Part shown: positions 35,207 to 45,416 of the stretch, one piece after another
How the letters are laid out: every line of letters starts with the position of its first letter
Position numbering within the stretch: the first letter of the stretch is position 1
Source: Shewanella electrica
GTDB taxonomy: Bacteria; Pseudomonadota; Gammaproteobacteria; Enterobacterales; Shewanellaceae
Assembly (NCBI RefSeq): GCF_022321485.1
Contig: NZ_JAKOGG010000014.1
Span: forward strand, 1 to 64,000
Direction of reading: 5' to 3'
Length of the DNA: 64,000 nucleotides
The notes under the pieces: generated by a model
The model's database searches: none
Seen by the model: only the letters and a program-made list of their open reading frames with translations
What the model was told of the DNA's origin: nothing
Made by a program: the position numbers and the translations under genes

Positions 35207-37903
35207 ATGACTGACCAGGCTTCATCAATTTCACCAATAAATATTGAAGACGAACTCAAAAATTCCTACCTCGATTATGCCATGAGCGTAATTGTGGGCA
35301 GGGCACTCCCTGATGTTAGGGATGGTCTGAAACCAGTTCACCGTCGCGTACTATTTGCGATGAACGAGCTGAAAAACGACTGGAACAAGCCTTATAAAAA
35401 GTCCGCCCGTGTTGTTGGTGACGTAATCGGTAAATATCACCCACATGGTGACAGTGCGGTGTACGACACTATCGTGCGTATGGCGCAACCATTCTCATTG
35501 CGTTACACCTTGGTTGATGGTCAAGGTAACTTCGGTTCTATCGACGGTGATGCGGCAGCAGCAATGCGTTATACCGAAATCCGTATGCAAAAGCTGGCAC
35601 ATCAACTGCTAGCTGACCTCGATAAAGAAACCGTTGACTACGTGCCTAACTATGATGGCACTGAACTCATTCCTGAAGTGTTGCCAACCCGTGTTCCCAA
35701 CCTGTTAGTTAACGGTTCATCAGGTATTGCGGTAGGTATGGCAACCAACATTCCGCCACACAACTTGACTGAAGTGATCAAGGGCTGTTTGGCGTTGATT
35801 GATGAGCCAGAGCTGTCGATTGAACAGTTGATTGACTATATCCCGGGCCCAGATTTCCCAACTGCGGCGATCATCAACGGCCGTAAAGGGATTGAAGACG
35901 CTTACCGTACCGGTCGTGGCAAAGTGATCATGCGTGCCCGCGCGTCGTTCGAAACTGACGAACACAGCAGCCGTGAACGCATCATCGTGACTGAAATTCC
36001 ATATCAAGTGAACAAAGCGCGCTTGATTGAGAAGATTGCGGAGTTAGTTAAAGACAAACGTATTGAAGGCATCAGCGGCCTGCGCGATGAGTCTGACAAA
36101 GACGGTATGCGTATTGTTATTGAGATCAAACGTGGCGAAGTTGCCGAAGTGGTGCTCAATAACCTGTACGCACAAACCCAAATGCAAACCTCTTTTGGTA
36201 TCAACATGGTAGCGCTGGCTAACGGCCAACCTAAGTTGTTTAACCTCAAAGAGATGCTGGAAGCGTTCATCCTGCACCGCCGTGAAGTGGTGACTCGTCG
36301 TACCGTTTACGAACTGCGCAAAGCACGCGATCGCGCCCACATCCTGGAAGCGTTGGCAGTTGCACTGTCTAACATCGACCCAATTATTGAACTGATCAAA
36401 GCATCACCAAGCCCTGCGGAAGCAAAAGTAGGCTTGATGGCGCAAGGTTGGGAACTGGGTAACGTGCGCGAAATGCTGGAAAAAGCCGGTGATGACGCTG
36501 CTCGTCCTGAGTGGTTAGAACCAGAATATGGTATCCGCGACGGCCTGTACTTCCTGACTGAACAACAAGCGCAAGCGATTCTGGATCTGCGTCTGCATAA
36601 ACTGACCGGTCTGGAACACGAAAAGATTCTGCAAGAATATGTGGAATTGTTGGACGTGATTGCTGGCTTGTTGTTGATCCTGCGCAGTCCTGCACGTTTG
36701 ATGGAAGTGATTAAAGAAGAACTTGAGCAGATTTTGGCAGACTTTGGCGATGAACGTCGCACTGAAATCACTGCCTCTACTGCTGATATCAACTTGGAAG
36801 ACTTGATCACTGAAGAAGACGTTGTGGTTACTTTGTCGCACTTGGGTTATGCCAAATATCAACCGTTGACTGATTACCAAGCGCAACGTCGTGGTGGTAA
36901 AGGTAAAGCGGCCACCAAAGTGAAAGATGAAGACTTCGTTGAGCGTCTGTTGGTAGCTAACACCCACGACACCATTTTGTGCTTCTCTGACTTCGGTAAA
37001 CTCTACTGGATGCGCGTGTTTGAGCTGCCATTGGCTAGCCGTCAATCACGTGGTAAGCCGATTGTGAACCTGTTGCCATTGTCTGAAGGCGAACACATCA
37101 CTGCGATCCTACCAGTACGCGAATATGAAGAAGGCAAGTACATCATCATGGCAACCTCACATGGTACCGTGAAGAAAACTGCTCTGACTGAATACAGCCG
37201 TCCACGTAGCAACGGTATCATCGCGGTTAACCTGAAAGATGGTGACCAGTTGATCGGTGTGGATATCACCGACGGCAGCAACGAAATCATGTTGTTCTCT
37301 GATGCGGGTAAAGTGGTGCGCTTTAAAGAAGCAGAAGAGTCAGCCATCGTAGATGAAGACGGTAACCCAGTACTGGACGAAAACGGTGAAGAGCAGATCA
37401 CCTTCAAAGGTGTGCGTCCAATGGGCCGTAACGCCACCGGTGTTCGTGGTATCAAACTGGAAGACGAGCAACGCGTGGTATCGCTGATCGTACCTAAGTC
37501 TGATGACCCAATTCTGACCGTGACTGAAAACGGCTACGGTAAGCGTACTGCGATTGATGAATACCCATCGAAGAGCCGCGGCACGAAAGGTGTGGTTTCT
37601 ATTAAAGTTTCTGAGCGTAACGGCGCGGTTATTGGCGCAGTGCAAGCAGCAGAAAACGATGAAATCATGCTGATCAGCGATAAAGGCACTCTGGTGCGTA
37701 CGCCAGTGTCTGGTGTGTCACTGATTGGTCGTAACACGCAAGGCGTGACCATCATCCGTACTGGCGATGATGAACGAGTGGTCGGACTGCAGCGCATTGA
37801 CGAAATTCAATCTAGCGGCGATGATATCGATTCGGAGTTAGCTGATGATGAAGCTGCATCAGTAGCTACGCCAGATGAACCGCAGGATGATTCAGCAGAG
37901 TAA
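35207..37903 (+). CDS. gyrA: DNA gyrase subunit A
   Basis: An 898-residue subunit that breaks and rejoins DNA during negative supercoiling. The catalytic Tyr is Tyr122 in MRYTEIRM. The quinolone-resistance region [16 protein letters not shown] keeps Ser83 and Asp87, the susceptible state in E. coli numbering. The GyrA box QRRGGKG lies at the start of the C-terminal beta-pinwheel, and the protein ends in an acidic tail (about 870-898), slightly longer than in E. coli (875). Followed by a strong terminator. Confidence 0.98.
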   Translation: MTDQASSISPINIEDELKNSYLDYAMSVIVGRALPDVRDGLKPVHRRVLFAMNELKNDWNKPYKKSARVVGDVIGKYHPHGDSAVYDTIVRMAQPFSLRYTLVDGQGNFGSIDGDAAAAMRYTEIRMQKLAHQLLADLDKETVDYVPNYDGTELIPEVLPTRVPNLLVNGSSGIAVGMATNIPPHNLTEVIKGCLALIDEPELSIEQLIDYIPGPDFPTAAIINGRKGIEDAYRTGRGKVIMRARASFETDEHSSRERIIVTEIPYQVNKARLIEKIAELVKDKRIEGISGLRDESDKDGMRIVIEIKRGEVAEVVLNNLYAQTQMQTSFGINMVALANGQPKLFNLKEMLEAFILHRREVVTRRTVYELRKARDRAHILEALAVALSNIDPIIELIKASPSPAEAKVGLMAQGWELGNVREMLEKAGDDAARPEWLEPEYGIRDGLYFLTEQQAQAILDLRLHKLTGLEHEKILQEYVELLDVIAGLLLILRSPARLMEVIKEELEQILADFGDERRTEITASTADINLEDLITEEDVVVTLSHLGYAKYQPLTDYQAQRRGGKGKAATKVKDEDFVERLLVANTHDTILCFSDFGKLYWMRVFELPLASRQSRGKPIVNLLPLSEGEHITAILPVREYEEGKYIIMATSHGTVKKTALTEYSRPRSNGIIAVNLKDGDQLIGVDITDGSNEIMLFSDAGKVVRFKEAEESAIVDEDGNPVLDENGEEQITFKGVRPMGRNATGVRGIKLEDEQRVVSLIVPKSDDPILTVTENGYGKRTAIDEYPSKSRGTKGVVSIKVSERNGAVIGAVQAAENDEIMLISDKGTLVRTPVSGVSLIGRNTQGVTIIRTGDDERVVGLQRIDEIQSSGDDIDSELADDEAASVATPDEPQDDSAE

Positions 37904-37919
37904 CCATTCTTAGCAGTGT

Positions 37920-37947
37920 AACGAGCGTCCGATGAGACGCTCGTTTT
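37920..37947 (+). terminator. Terminator after gyrA
   Basis: AACGAGCGTC (37920-37929) pairs with GACGCTCGTT (37936-37945) around a 6-nt loop, followed by further T. Confidence 0.88.
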
Positions 37948-37981
37948 ATTTATGCCTTATAAATTTCCAAGGAGAAGATCA

Positions 37982-39073
37982 GTGAGTACGGTGTACAACT
38001 TTTGTGCCGGGCCAGCGATGTTGCCCGCTCCCGTTTTGGCAAAAGCGCAGCAGGAATTACTGGATTGGCAAGGGCTAGGCGTGTCGGTGATGGAAGTGAG
38101 TCACCGTGGTGCACCTTTTATTGCATTGGCAACGCAATCTGAAAAAGATCTGCGCTCACTGATGAATATTCCAGACAACTATAAAGTGCTGTTTATGCAC
38201 GGTGGTGGTCGTGGTCAATTTGCTGCGGTCGTGAATAACTTCCTTGGCGATAATGGCCGCGCGTTGTACTTGCTGACCGGTCAATGGTCAAGTTCTGCCG
38301 CAGAAGAAGCGGTTCGTTTAGTGGGTGACGCGGCAATCGACACGCTCAACATTGTTGAGCAGCAAGACGGTCTTAATAAAGTGGTGTTACCGCAACTGAC
38401 TGGCGCTGCTGATAAATACCGTTACGTGCATTACTGCCCGAACGAAACGGTCGATGGTATCGAGATTTTTGACTATCTCGATAGCCCATGGCCAATTGTG
38501 GCGGACATGTCTTCGACTATCATGTCGCGCGAAGTTGACGTCAGCAAATTCGGTTTGATCTATGCCGGCGCACAGAAAAACATTGGCCCATCAGGGTTAA
38601 CGCTGGTGATTGTGCGTGAAGATTTACTCGAACTGCCAGTCGTACATCCATCTTCGATCATGGATTACCGTATTGCGGCAGCGAAGGATTCAATGTTCAA
38701 CACGCCGCCAACATTCGCTTGGTATTTGGCCGCTGAAGTTTTCAAATGGCTGAAAAGCAATGGTGGTGTTGCTGCGATGGAAAAAACCAACGTAGCCAAA
38801 GCTGAACTGCTGTATCACTGCATCGACAGTTTACCGTTCTACAAAAATGGTGTGGTAGCGGCCAACCGTTCACGTATGAACGTCACTTTCCAACTGGCTG
38901 ATGAGTCGCTCGACAAAACCTTCCTCAAAGAAGCGGAAGCGCAGGGCTTGGTTGCGCTAAAAGGCCATCGCATTGTTGGCGGTATGCGCGCCAGTATCTA
39001 CAATGCTATGCCACTTGAAGGTGTACAAAAATTGGTTGAGTTTATGACTGCGTTTGCGGCTAAACACAGCTAG
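37982..39073 (+). CDS. serC: Phosphoserine aminotransferase (GTG start)
   Basis: A 363-residue PLP enzyme that makes 3-phosphoserine from 3-phosphohydroxypyruvate and glutamate, and also serves pyridoxine synthesis. The PLP lysine is in [13 protein letters not shown] (about 195-207). The GTG at 37982, 7 nt after AAGGAGAA, gives the canonical N terminus [15 protein letters not shown]; an ATG 30 bp upstream lies before this ribosome binding site. E. coli also pairs serC with aroA, but here an aminotransferase gene lies between. Confidence 0.96.
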   Translation: MSTVYNFCAGPAMLPAPVLAKAQQELLDWQGLGVSVMEVSHRGAPFIALATQSEKDLRSLMNIPDNYKVLFMHGGGRGQFAAVVNNFLGDNGRALYLLTGQWSSSAAEEAVRLVGDAAIDTLNIVEQQDGLNKVVLPQLTGAADKYRYVHYCPNETVDGIEIFDYLDSPWPIVADMSSTIMSREVDVSKFGLIYAGAQKNIGPSGLTLVIVREDLLELPVVHPSSIMDYRIAAAKDSMFNTPPTFAWYLAAEVFKWLKSNGGVAAMEKTNVAKAELLYHCIDSLPFYKNGVVAANRSRMNVTFQLADESLDKTFLKEAEAQGLVALKGHRIVGGMRASIYNAMPLEGVQKLVEFMTAFAAKHS

Positions 39074-39095
39074 TTAAGTCAGCCATCTTTGATAC

Positions 39096-39128
39096 AAAAA
39101 AGCGGATGAACACCTCATCCGCTTTTTT
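39096..39128. terminator. Bidirectional terminator between serC and the aminotransferase
   Basis: AAAAAGCGGATG (39097-39108) pairs with CATCCGCTTTTT (39116-39127), with a 7-nt loop and A/T runs on both sides, serving two convergent genes. Confidence 0.9.
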
Positions 39129-39180
39129 ATTAGGCGCTGTTGCTAAACAGCACTATCAAACTTTTGCTCTAGGTCGTGCG

Positions 39181-40371
39181 TTACAGCACTTTAGCAATCG
39201 CTGCCGCTAAGTAATCAACGTTGGCTTCAGTGATACCCGCAATGCTCATACGGCTTGAGTCTACCATGTAAACGCCGTGCTCACTTTTCAGCAATGCGAC
39301 TTGCTCTGGGGTAATACCTAAGAATGAGAACATGCCTTTTTGACGGGCAATAAAGCTGAAGTCACGGGTTACGCTTTGCGCCTTAATGCGTTCCACCAAC
39401 ATAGCGCGGTTACCGTTGATACGATCACGCATCACTTTCAGCTCTTCGTGCCATTGTGTGGTTAATTCGCTAGATGCCAAAATGGTTTCGACCAATGCCG
39501 CACCGTGTGCAGGCGGCATAGAGTAGTTAGCGCGGATCACATGCAACATGACTGACTGAGCAATTGCTGCGGCATTGCTATCTTTAGCGACTACAGCACA
39601 AGCGCCGATACGCTCACGGTATAAGCCAAAGTTCTTCGAACATGAATCACACAGCAGCATGGCATCTACCGCATCCGCCATCTTGCGTACGCCATAGGCA
39701 TCTTGCTCAAGGCTTTCACCAAAACCTTGATACGCCATATCAAGCAGCGGGGTAAAACCACGATCTTTTGCCACCGCCACGACTTGGTCCCATTGTGCTG
39801 GCGTTAAGTCTTCACCCGTTGGGTTATGGCAACATGCGTGCAGCAGCACTACGTCGTTTTTGCCAAGAGTTTTCAGCTTTTCCAGCATGGCATCGAAACG
39901 CAGGGCGTTATTTTCGGTGTCATAGTACGGATAATGCTCTACAGCTAACCCGGCGGCTTTAAAAATGGCGAGATGGTTGGCCCATGTTGGGTCGCTGACC
40001 CATACAGTTGCATTGGCATTACAGCGTTTAATAAAGTCTGCGGCAACGCGCAGAGAACCTGTACCGCCAGGGGTTGATACACTGCGAATACGATTGCTCA
40101 ACACCGCGCGGTGATCGGCACCAAAGGCTAATTCGCAAATCAGGCGATTAAACTCAGGGCTACCAGCGGGACTGATATACACTTTCGTGGTTTCGGTTTC
40201 TGTACGAATACGCTCTGCAGTCTTCACACAAGCAAGAATTGGGGTATTGCCATCAGGGTCTTTATAAACACCGACGCCTAGGTCAACTTTATCGGTACGA
40301 GGATCTTCACGAAATTGCGCCATCAGCCCAAGAATAGGGTCCGCAGGCATTGGGGTTAATGCATTGAACAT
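39181..40371 (-). CDS. Class I aspartate/aromatic amino acid aminotransferase
   Basis: A 396-residue PLP enzyme of the AspC/TyrB subfamily (aminotransferase Ialpha). The PLP lysine is in CDSCSKNFGLYRERIGA (about 240-256), the substrate arginine region follows, and HACCHNPTGEDLTPAQW holds the conserved Asn. AspC and TyrB cannot be separated by eye. Its place between serC and aroA, the latter of aromatic synthesis, would suit TyrB, but this is only context. Confidence 0.88.
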   Translation of the reverse strand: MFNALTPMPADPILGLMAQFREDPRTDKVDLGVGVYKDPDGNTPILACVKTAERIRTETETTKVYISPAGSPEFNRLICELAFGADHRAVLSNRIRSVSTPGGTGSLRVAADFIKRCNANATVWVSDPTWANHLAIFKAAGLAVEHYPYYDTENNALRFDAMLEKLKTLGKNDVVLLHACCHNPTGEDLTPAQWDQVVAVAKDRGFTPLLDMAYQGFGESLEQDAYGVRKMADAVDAMLLCDSCSKNFGLYRERIGACAVVAKDSNAAAIAQSVMLHVIRANYSMPPAHGAALVETILASSELTTQWHEELKVMRDRINGNRAMLVERIKAQSVTRDFSFIARQKGMFSFLGITPEQVALLKSEHGVYMVDSSRMSIAGITEANVDYLAAAIAKVL

Positions 40372-40755
40372 CGAGTCTTCCAGTTATTGTTATGTGTGAC
40401 AGGATTGTTAGCATAGCGGCTAAATCCCGTCGTGTTAATCTGCATTATTTTCAAAGAAAAATTGCTACATGTACAGATAAATGGACGTTTTTATTCGCAA
40501 ATGTACATATCTGTTGCCGTATAGCGAATAAATTCGTCACTGCTTAATTTTTGCGCTGTAATGCTTGGCTATTACAAAAAATGATTGAATTGAGCCGCTA
40601 TTCAGTTACTTTAACAGCACGAAGACGCAATTCGAGTAACCCGCATTATCAATTTTTAGGCGTTTAAATTAAATGCTAACTGAGCAAAATCATTAATTCA
40701 TCATCAGCGATGTTTATGGGTATAAACATCAGCGGCACTTAAAAGAACTAAATTT
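40372..40755. other. 384-bp divergent region before aroA
   Basis: No gene. It contains two ATGTACA repeats 32 bp apart (40469 and 40501), AT-rich sequence, and a perfect hairpin GATGTTTAT-gggt-ATAAACATC (40709-40730) ending 25 bp before aroA. No clear TyrR box (TGTAAA-N6-TTTACA) was found. Confidence 0.5.
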
Positions 40756-42039
40756 ATGAAGCAGTTACAACTGAACCAAGTCTTCCGCGTCAACGGCGAA
40801 GTGAACATTCCGGGCTCTAAGAGCATCTCAAATCGTGCCTTATTGTTGGCGGCTTTAGCCAAAGGCACTACGACCTTAACCAATCTGTTAGATTCCGATG
40901 ACATCAGCCATATGCTGAATGCGCTGTCGCAGTTGGGGATCAGCTATCAACGTAATATTGAAGCCAGAAGTTGTACCGTGGTGGGTAATGCTGGGCCATT
41001 TAGTAGCCAACAAGCGTTGACGTTATTTCTTGGTAACGCTGGCACGGCGATGCGGCCTTTGTGTGCGGCATTAACCTTGGGGACTGGCGAGTTCGAGTTG
41101 ACCGGCGAACCGCGTATGGAAGAGCGACCAATCAAAGATCTGGTTGACGCCATTGCGCAGATTGGCGCCAAGGTTGAATACCTCAAAAATGATGGTTTTC
41201 CACCGGTTAAAGTTATCGGCTCTGGCCTAAATGGTGGCACTGTGAAAATTTCCGGTGCACTTTCAAGCCAGTTTTTGACCGCATTGTTGATGGTCGCGCC
41301 GTTAGCAAAAGACGATGTAGCAATTGAAGTCGTCGGCGAACTGGTATCTAAACCTTACATCGATATCACGCTAGCGCTAATGGAAAAGTTCGGTGTTACT
41401 GTCACTAACCATCAATATCAGCGCTTTAGCGTAAAAGGTCAGCAACAGTACATTGCACCGGGGGATTTACTGGTTGAAGGTGATGCGTCATCGGCTTCTT
41501 ATTTCTTAGCCGCCGGTGCTATTGCAGGCGGTGAAGTAAAAGTCACGGGTGTTGGCAAACAAAGTATTCAAGGTGATGTGAAGTTTGCTGATGCCTTGGC
41601 AGCAATGGGCGCTGATATCGAATGGGGCGATGATTACATTATTGCTCGTGGTAGCAAGTTGCATGGCATTGATATGGACATGAACCATATTCCGGATGCT
41701 GCTATGACCATTGCCACCGCCGCACTTTTTGCCGAAGGTGACACTCAGCTAACCAACATCTATAACTGGCGCATTAAAGAAACCGACCGCTTAGCGGCGA
41801 TGGCGACAGAGTTGCGTAAAGTAGGTGCGACCGTTGAAGAAGGTGAAGATTTTATCCGCATCACGCCACCGTCCAAGATCAAACATGCGGCCATTGATAC
41901 CTATAATGATCATCGTATGGCGATGTGTTTTTCACTGGCGGCATTTAGTGAAGCTGGCGTCACTATTAACGATCCTGACTGCACATCTAAAACTTTCCCT
42001 GATTACTTCGCCCAATTTCAACTACTTGCGAGTCGGTAG
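40756..42039 (+). CDS. aroA: 5-enolpyruvylshikimate-3-phosphate synthase
   Basis: A 427-residue enzyme of the shikimate pathway; it joins PEP and shikimate-3-phosphate and is the target of glyphosate. The N terminus has [19 protein letters not shown] with the catalytic Lys (about residue 22), and [19 protein letters not shown] is the sensitive (class I) form of the PEP-binding loop. Length matches E. coli AroA (427). A weak ribosome binding site precedes ATG 40756. Confidence 0.97.
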   Translation: MKQLQLNQVFRVNGEVNIPGSKSISNRALLLAALAKGTTTLTNLLDSDDISHMLNALSQLGISYQRNIEARSCTVVGNAGPFSSQQALTLFLGNAGTAMRPLCAALTLGTGEFELTGEPRMEERPIKDLVDAIAQIGAKVEYLKNDGFPPVKVIGSGLNGGTVKISGALSSQFLTALLMVAPLAKDDVAIEVVGELVSKPYIDITLALMEKFGVTVTNHQYQRFSVKGQQQYIAPGDLLVEGDASSASYFLAAGAIAGGEVKVTGVGKQSIQGDVKFADALAAMGADIEWGDDYIIARGSKLHGIDMDMNHIPDAAMTIATAALFAEGDTQLTNIYNWRIKETDRLAAMATELRKVGATVEEGEDFIRITPPSKIKHAAIDTYNDHRMAMCFSLAAFSEAGVTINDPDCTSKTFPDYFAQFQLLASR

Positions 42040-42046
42040 TTTTTCT

Positions 42047-42073
42047 TTAAGTGCCGAAGCCTTCGGCACTTAA
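42047..42073. repeat. Perfect palindrome after aroA, without a T tract
   Basis: TTAAGTGCCGAAG, one C, then CTTCGGCACTTAA. It begins 8 bp after the aroA stop. No T run follows on either strand, so termination is doubtful; it may protect or process the aroA 3' end. Confidence 0.6.
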
Positions 42074-42190
42074 TCACATGTTTGCTAAAATTCGCCGACG
42101 TTAACCGCGATCTTGATATATAATGTCGACCGCGAAATTCTGGGCGCTGACTCTTCAGCTCACCAGAAAGACAATTATTTGGAGGAATGT

Positions 42191-42886
42191 ATGTCTGATC
42201 GGGCGCCTGTCGTCACCATTGATGGTCCTAGCGGTGCAGGGAAGGGAACGATTAGTCAGCTACTTGCCAGCCATCTTGGTTGGAAGTTTCTGGATAGTGG
42301 TGCGATCTACCGAGTACTCGCGCTAGCGGCTCTTCATCACAACGTAGAATTAGATAATGAAGAAGCTATTACCTTATTGGCTTCACATTTAGATGTGCAG
42401 TTTTTTGCAGCATCAGAAACCGAATCGTCAAAAATTATCCTTGAAGGTGAAGACGTTACACACAGTATTCGCTCTCAAGAGTGCTCAGACGCTGCCTCTC
42501 GCGTAGCGGTATTTCCTCGTGTGCGTGAAGCGTTGTTACGCCGTCAACGTGCCTTTAGAGTTGAGCCAGGTTTAATTGCCGATGGTCGTGATATGGGCAC
42601 CATAGTGTTTCCCACCGCACCGGCTAAATTATTTTTAACTGCTTCGGCGGAAGAACGCGCCCAGCGCCGCTATAATCAGTTGCGAGACAAGGGCTTTGAT
42701 GTTAATATCGACACCCTTTTAAGCGAGATTAAAGACCGTGATTTCAGGGACATGAATCGAGCTGTGGCACCACTTGTGCCAGCGGAAGATGCGTTCCTTA
42801 TCGACACAACCGGTCTCGCTATCGAAGATGTATTTGCGCAAGCACTTAAATACATCGAAGAAAAGCTATCTGCTACAGGTGTATAG
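42191..42886 (+). CDS. cmk: Cytidylate kinase
   Basis: A 231-residue NMP kinase that phosphorylates CMP and dCMP. The P-loop is [12 protein letters not shown] (about 11-22), GAIYR follows, and [11 protein letters not shown] is the CMP-binding loop; [13 protein letters not shown] lies in the lid. The start [12 protein letters not shown] (ATG 42191, just after GGAGG) is preferred to a frame opening at 42113. The aroA-cmk-rpsA order is widespread. The stop codon lies in the loop of the terminator hairpin that follows. Confidence 0.96.
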   Translation: MSDRAPVVTIDGPSGAGKGTISQLLASHLGWKFLDSGAIYRVLALAALHHNVELDNEEAITLLASHLDVQFFAASETESSKIILEGEDVTHSIRSQECSDAASRVAVFPRVREALLRRQRAFRVEPGLIADGRDMGTIVFPTAPAKLFLTASAEERAQRRYNQLRDKGFDVNIDTLLSEIKDRDFRDMNRAVAPLVPAEDAFLIDTTGLAIEDVFAQALKYIEEKLSATGV

Positions 42887-42901
42887 ACACCTGTAGTTTT
42901 T
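42873..42901 (+). terminator. Terminator overlapping the cmk stop codon
   Basis: A perfect 10-bp stem CTACAGGTGT/ACACCTGTAG (42873-42882 with 42887-42896) closes the loop ATAG, followed by five T. The cmk stop TAG (42884-42886) is inside the loop. Confidence 0.88.
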
Positions 42902-42959
42902 GGTATTCATCAAAAGGATTTGATGAATTATATACATAACCCCATGTTCAGGACGTAGC

Positions 42960-42980
42960 ATGGCTTTTAAATTAAGTTAA
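42960..42980 (+). other. Possible 6-codon upstream ORF in the rpsA leader
   Basis: ATGGCTTTTAAATTAAGTTAA would encode MAFKLS, preceded by AGGA. It stops 5 bp before the rpsA ATG, which itself lacks a clear ribosome binding site. Termination and re-initiation could set S1 level. This is inference. Confidence 0.35.
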
Positions 42981-42985
42981 TACAC

Positions 42986-44653
42986 ATGACTGAATCTTTT
43001 GCTGATCTGTTTGAACAATCCCTTCAACAACTGGAATTCCGCCCAGGTTCTATCGTTCGTGGTACTGTTGTTGCCATCGAAAACGGTGTAGTACTGGTTG
43101 ACGCCGGTCTGAAATCTGAAAGCCCAATCCCAGCTGAGCAATTCAAAAACGCTCAAGGTGAATTGGAAATCGCTGTTGGTGATGAAGTTGACGTAGCGCT
43201 GGATAGCGTTGAAGACGGCTTTGGTGAGACTCAACTGTCTCGCGAAAAAGCTAAACGTCACGAAGCTTGGATCGTTCTGGAAAAAGCTTACGAAGATAAC
43301 GAAACTGTTATCGGCGTTATCAACGGCAAAGTTAAAGGCGGTTTCACTGTTGAGTTGAACGGTATCCGTGCATTCTTGCCTGGTTCTCTGGTTGACGTTC
43401 GCCCAGTTCGCGACACTGCTCACCTGGAAAACAAAGAGCTGGAATTCAAGGTTATCAAACTGGATCAGAAACGTAACAACGTAGTGGTTTCTCGCCGCGC
43501 TGTTATTGAATCTGAAAGCAGTGCTGAGCGCGATGCTCTGCTGGAAAACCTGCAGGAAGGTCAATCTGTTAAAGGTATCGTTAAGAACCTGACCGACTAC
43601 GGCGCGTTCGTAGATCTGGGCGGTGTTGACGGCCTGCTGCACATCACCGATATGGCATGGAAACGCGTTAAGCATCCATCAGAAATCGTTAACGTTGGTG
43701 ATGAAATCGAAGTTAAAGTGCTGAAATATGACCGTGAACGTACTCGCGTATCACTGGGTCTGAAACAACTGGGCGAAGACCCATGGTTGGAAATCAGCAA
43801 ACGCTACCCAGAAAACACTCGTTTGACTGGTCGCGTTACTAACCTGACTGATTATGGCTGCTTCGTAGAAATCGAAGAAGGCGTTGAAGGTCTGGTTCAC
43901 GTATCTGAAATGGATTGGACTAACAAGAACATCCACCCATCTAAAGTTGTTAGCTTGGGCGATGAAGTTGAAGTTCTGGTGCTGGATATCGACGAAGAAC
44001 GTCGTCGTATCTCTCTGGGTCTGAAACAATGTAAGACTAACCCATGGGAAGATTTCGCAAACCGCTTCGCTAAAGGCGACAAAGTAACTGGTAAGATCAA
44101 GTCTATCACTGACTTCGGTATCTTCATCGGTCTGGACGGCGGTATTGACGGTCTGGTTCACCTGTCTGACATTTCTTGGAATGCAGCTGGCGAAGAAGCA
44201 GTTGGCGAATACAAAAAAGGTGATGAAATCACTGCCGTTGTATTGTCAGTTGACCCAGAACGTGAGCGTATCAGCTTGGGCGTGAAACAAACTGAAGACG
44301 ATCCATTCAACGCTTACTTGGCAGACAAGAAGAAAGGTTCTATTGTAACTGGTACTGTTACAGCTGTTGACGCGAAAGGCGTAACTGTAGAACTGGCTGA
44401 CGCTGTTGAAGGTTACATCCGTGTTGCTGATATCAGCCGCGAACACGTTGAAGATGCATCTGCAGAATTCAACGTTGGCGACGCTGTTGAAGCTAAATTC
44501 ATGGGCGTAGACCGTAAGAACCGTAACGTTTCTCTGTCTATTCGTGCTAAAGACGAAGCAGAAGAAAAAGAAGTAATGGCTAACCTGAACAAACAGGAAG
44601 AAGCTGTTATCGGTAACGCAATGGCTGAAGCGTTCAAAGCGGCTCGTAAATAA
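42986..44653 (+). CDS. rpsA: 30S ribosomal protein S1
   Basis: A 555-residue RNA-binding protein with six S1 (OB-fold) repeats (roughly 21-87, 105-171, 192-260, 277-347, 364-434, 451-520), e.g. [20 protein letters not shown]1 helps mRNA bind the ribosome and, in E. coli, represses its own translation. Length matches E. coli (557). No Shine-Dalgarno precedes the ATG; E. coli rpsA is similar, relying on leader structure. It is separated from cmk by a terminator, so it has its own promoter. Confidence 0.98.
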   Translation: MTESFADLFEQSLQQLEFRPGSIVRGTVVAIENGVVLVDAGLKSESPIPAEQFKNAQGELEIAVGDEVDVALDSVEDGFGETQLSREKAKRHEAWIVLEKAYEDNETVIGVINGKVKGGFTVELNGIRAFLPGSLVDVRPVRDTAHLENKELEFKVIKLDQKRNNVVVSRRAVIESESSAERDALLENLQEGQSVKGIVKNLTDYGAFVDLGGVDGLLHITDMAWKRVKHPSEIVNVGDEIEVKVLKYDRERTRVSLGLKQLGEDPWLEISKRYPENTRLTGRVTNLTDYGCFVEIEEGVEGLVHVSEMDWTNKNIHPSKVVSLGDEVEVLVLDIDEERRRISLGLKQCKTNPWEDFANRFAKGDKVTGKIKSITDFGIFIGLDGGIDGLVHLSDISWNAAGEEAVGEYKKGDEITAVVLSVDPERERISLGVKQTEDDPFNAYLADKKKGSIVTGTVTAVDAKGVTVELADAVEGYIRVADISREHVEDASAEFNVGDAVEAKFMGVDRKNRNVSLSIRAKDEAEEKEVMANLNKQEEAVIGNAMAEAFKAARK

Positions 44654-44666
44654 GTAGCCTGCCGAT

Positions 44667-44689
44667 TGGGAAGCGCTTAGCGCTTCCCA
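44667..44689 (+). other. 10-bp hairpin after rpsA, without a T tract
   Basis: TGGGAAGCGC/GCGCTTCCCA around the loop TTA, followed by TAAAAGG. It lies between rpsA and ihfB and may partly terminate or process the message. Confidence 0.6.
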
Positions 44690-44732
44690 TAAAAGGCTAA
44701 TTTTGTTTGGCTTAAATCAAGGGGTGATTAGG

Positions 44733-45020
44733 ATGACAAAATCCGAACTTATCGAAAAGCTTGCTGAGACCCAATCGCTGTTGTCAGCAAAAGATGTTGA
44801 AAGTGCCGTAAAAGAGATGTTGGAGCAAATGGCGAAAACATTAGAAATCGGTGATCGTATTGAGATCCGTGGTTTCGGTAGTTTCTCTCTGCATTATCGT
44901 GCACCTCGTGTGGGTCGCAATCCAAAAACAGGAACCTCTGTTGAGCTGGATGGTAAGTACGTACCACACTTTAAGCCAGGTAAAGAGTTGCGTGAAAGAG
45001 TTGATGCCGCGATTGGCTAA
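44733..45020 (+). CDS. ihfB: Integration host factor, beta subunit
   Basis: A 95-residue DNA-bending protein that pairs with IhfA. It has the HU/IHF fold with [26 protein letters not shown]; the Pro that inserts in the minor groove is in GRNPKTG. The start [10 protein letters not shown] (ATG 44733 after TTAGG) matches the family; an earlier in-frame ATG does not. The rpsA-ihfB order is that of E. coli. Confidence 0.97.
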   Translation: MTKSELIEKLAETQSLLSAKDVESAVKEMLEQMAKTLEIGDRIEIRGFGSFSLHYRAPRVGRNPKTGTSVELDGKYVPHFKPGKELRERVDAAIG

Positions 45021-45033
45021 TTTCTCTTTGTAT

Positions 45034-45061
45034 AAAAAGCCTCCTATAGGGGGCTTTTTTT
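45034..45061 (+). terminator. Terminator after ihfB
   Basis: GCCTCC/GGGGGC (45039-45044 with 45049-45054, one G-U) around TATA, with a preceding A run and seven T. Confidence 0.88.
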
Positions 45062-45143
45062 ATAGCCCAAGCGGTTCAACACTGGTAGCAACCGCCAATT
45101 TACTGGATAATCAGCTAATTGAATTCAGTTATGGGAGCATTGA

Positions 45144-45416
45144 GTGAAGTCTTTTATTGTCACTGTTATTGTCGCTCTGCTGTTTATTGTGGCGCTGATT
45201 TTTGGTGCACGTAACGAGCAATTGGTCACCATCAATTACTTCGTGGTTCAGGGCGAATATCGGCTGCCATTTGTATTAGCTGTGGTATTTTTTGCTGGCT
45301 TCGTTAGTTGTTGGATTGTGGCATTTGCCTATATTCTGCGGCTAAAACTCTCGCTGAAACGCGCTCGTCGTCGCCTAATGTCGCTAGAGTCAGCCCAACA
45401 GGAGTTAAACAGCTAA
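45144..45416 (+). CDS. lapA: Lipopolysaccharide assembly protein LapA (GTG start)
   Basis: A 90-residue inner-membrane protein with two helices (about 3-21 and 41-65) and a short charged C-terminal coil. LapA works with LapB to regulate LpxC turnover by FtsH. The GTG at 45144 follows GGGAG; the frame has no ATG at the expected position. It ends at the base before lapB starts (TAA ATG), so the two are coupled. Confidence 0.9.
   Translation: MKSFIVTVIVALLFIVALIFGARNEQLVTINYFVVQGEYRLPFVLAVVFFAGFVSCWIVAFAYILRLKLSLKRARRRLMSLESAQQELNS

Noticed and set aside
35720-37797. Several minus-strand frames inside gyrA
   Set aside because: They are antisense shadows of a full-length, well-conserved gyrA.
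40462-40510. TyrR box before the aminotransferase/aroA pair
   Set aside because: The TGTACA repeats differ from TGTAAA-N6-TTTACA at several positions.
42977-43675. 232-codon minus-strand frame inside rpsA
   Set aside because: Shadow of the S1 repeats; Phe- and Asn-rich and without a ribosome binding site.
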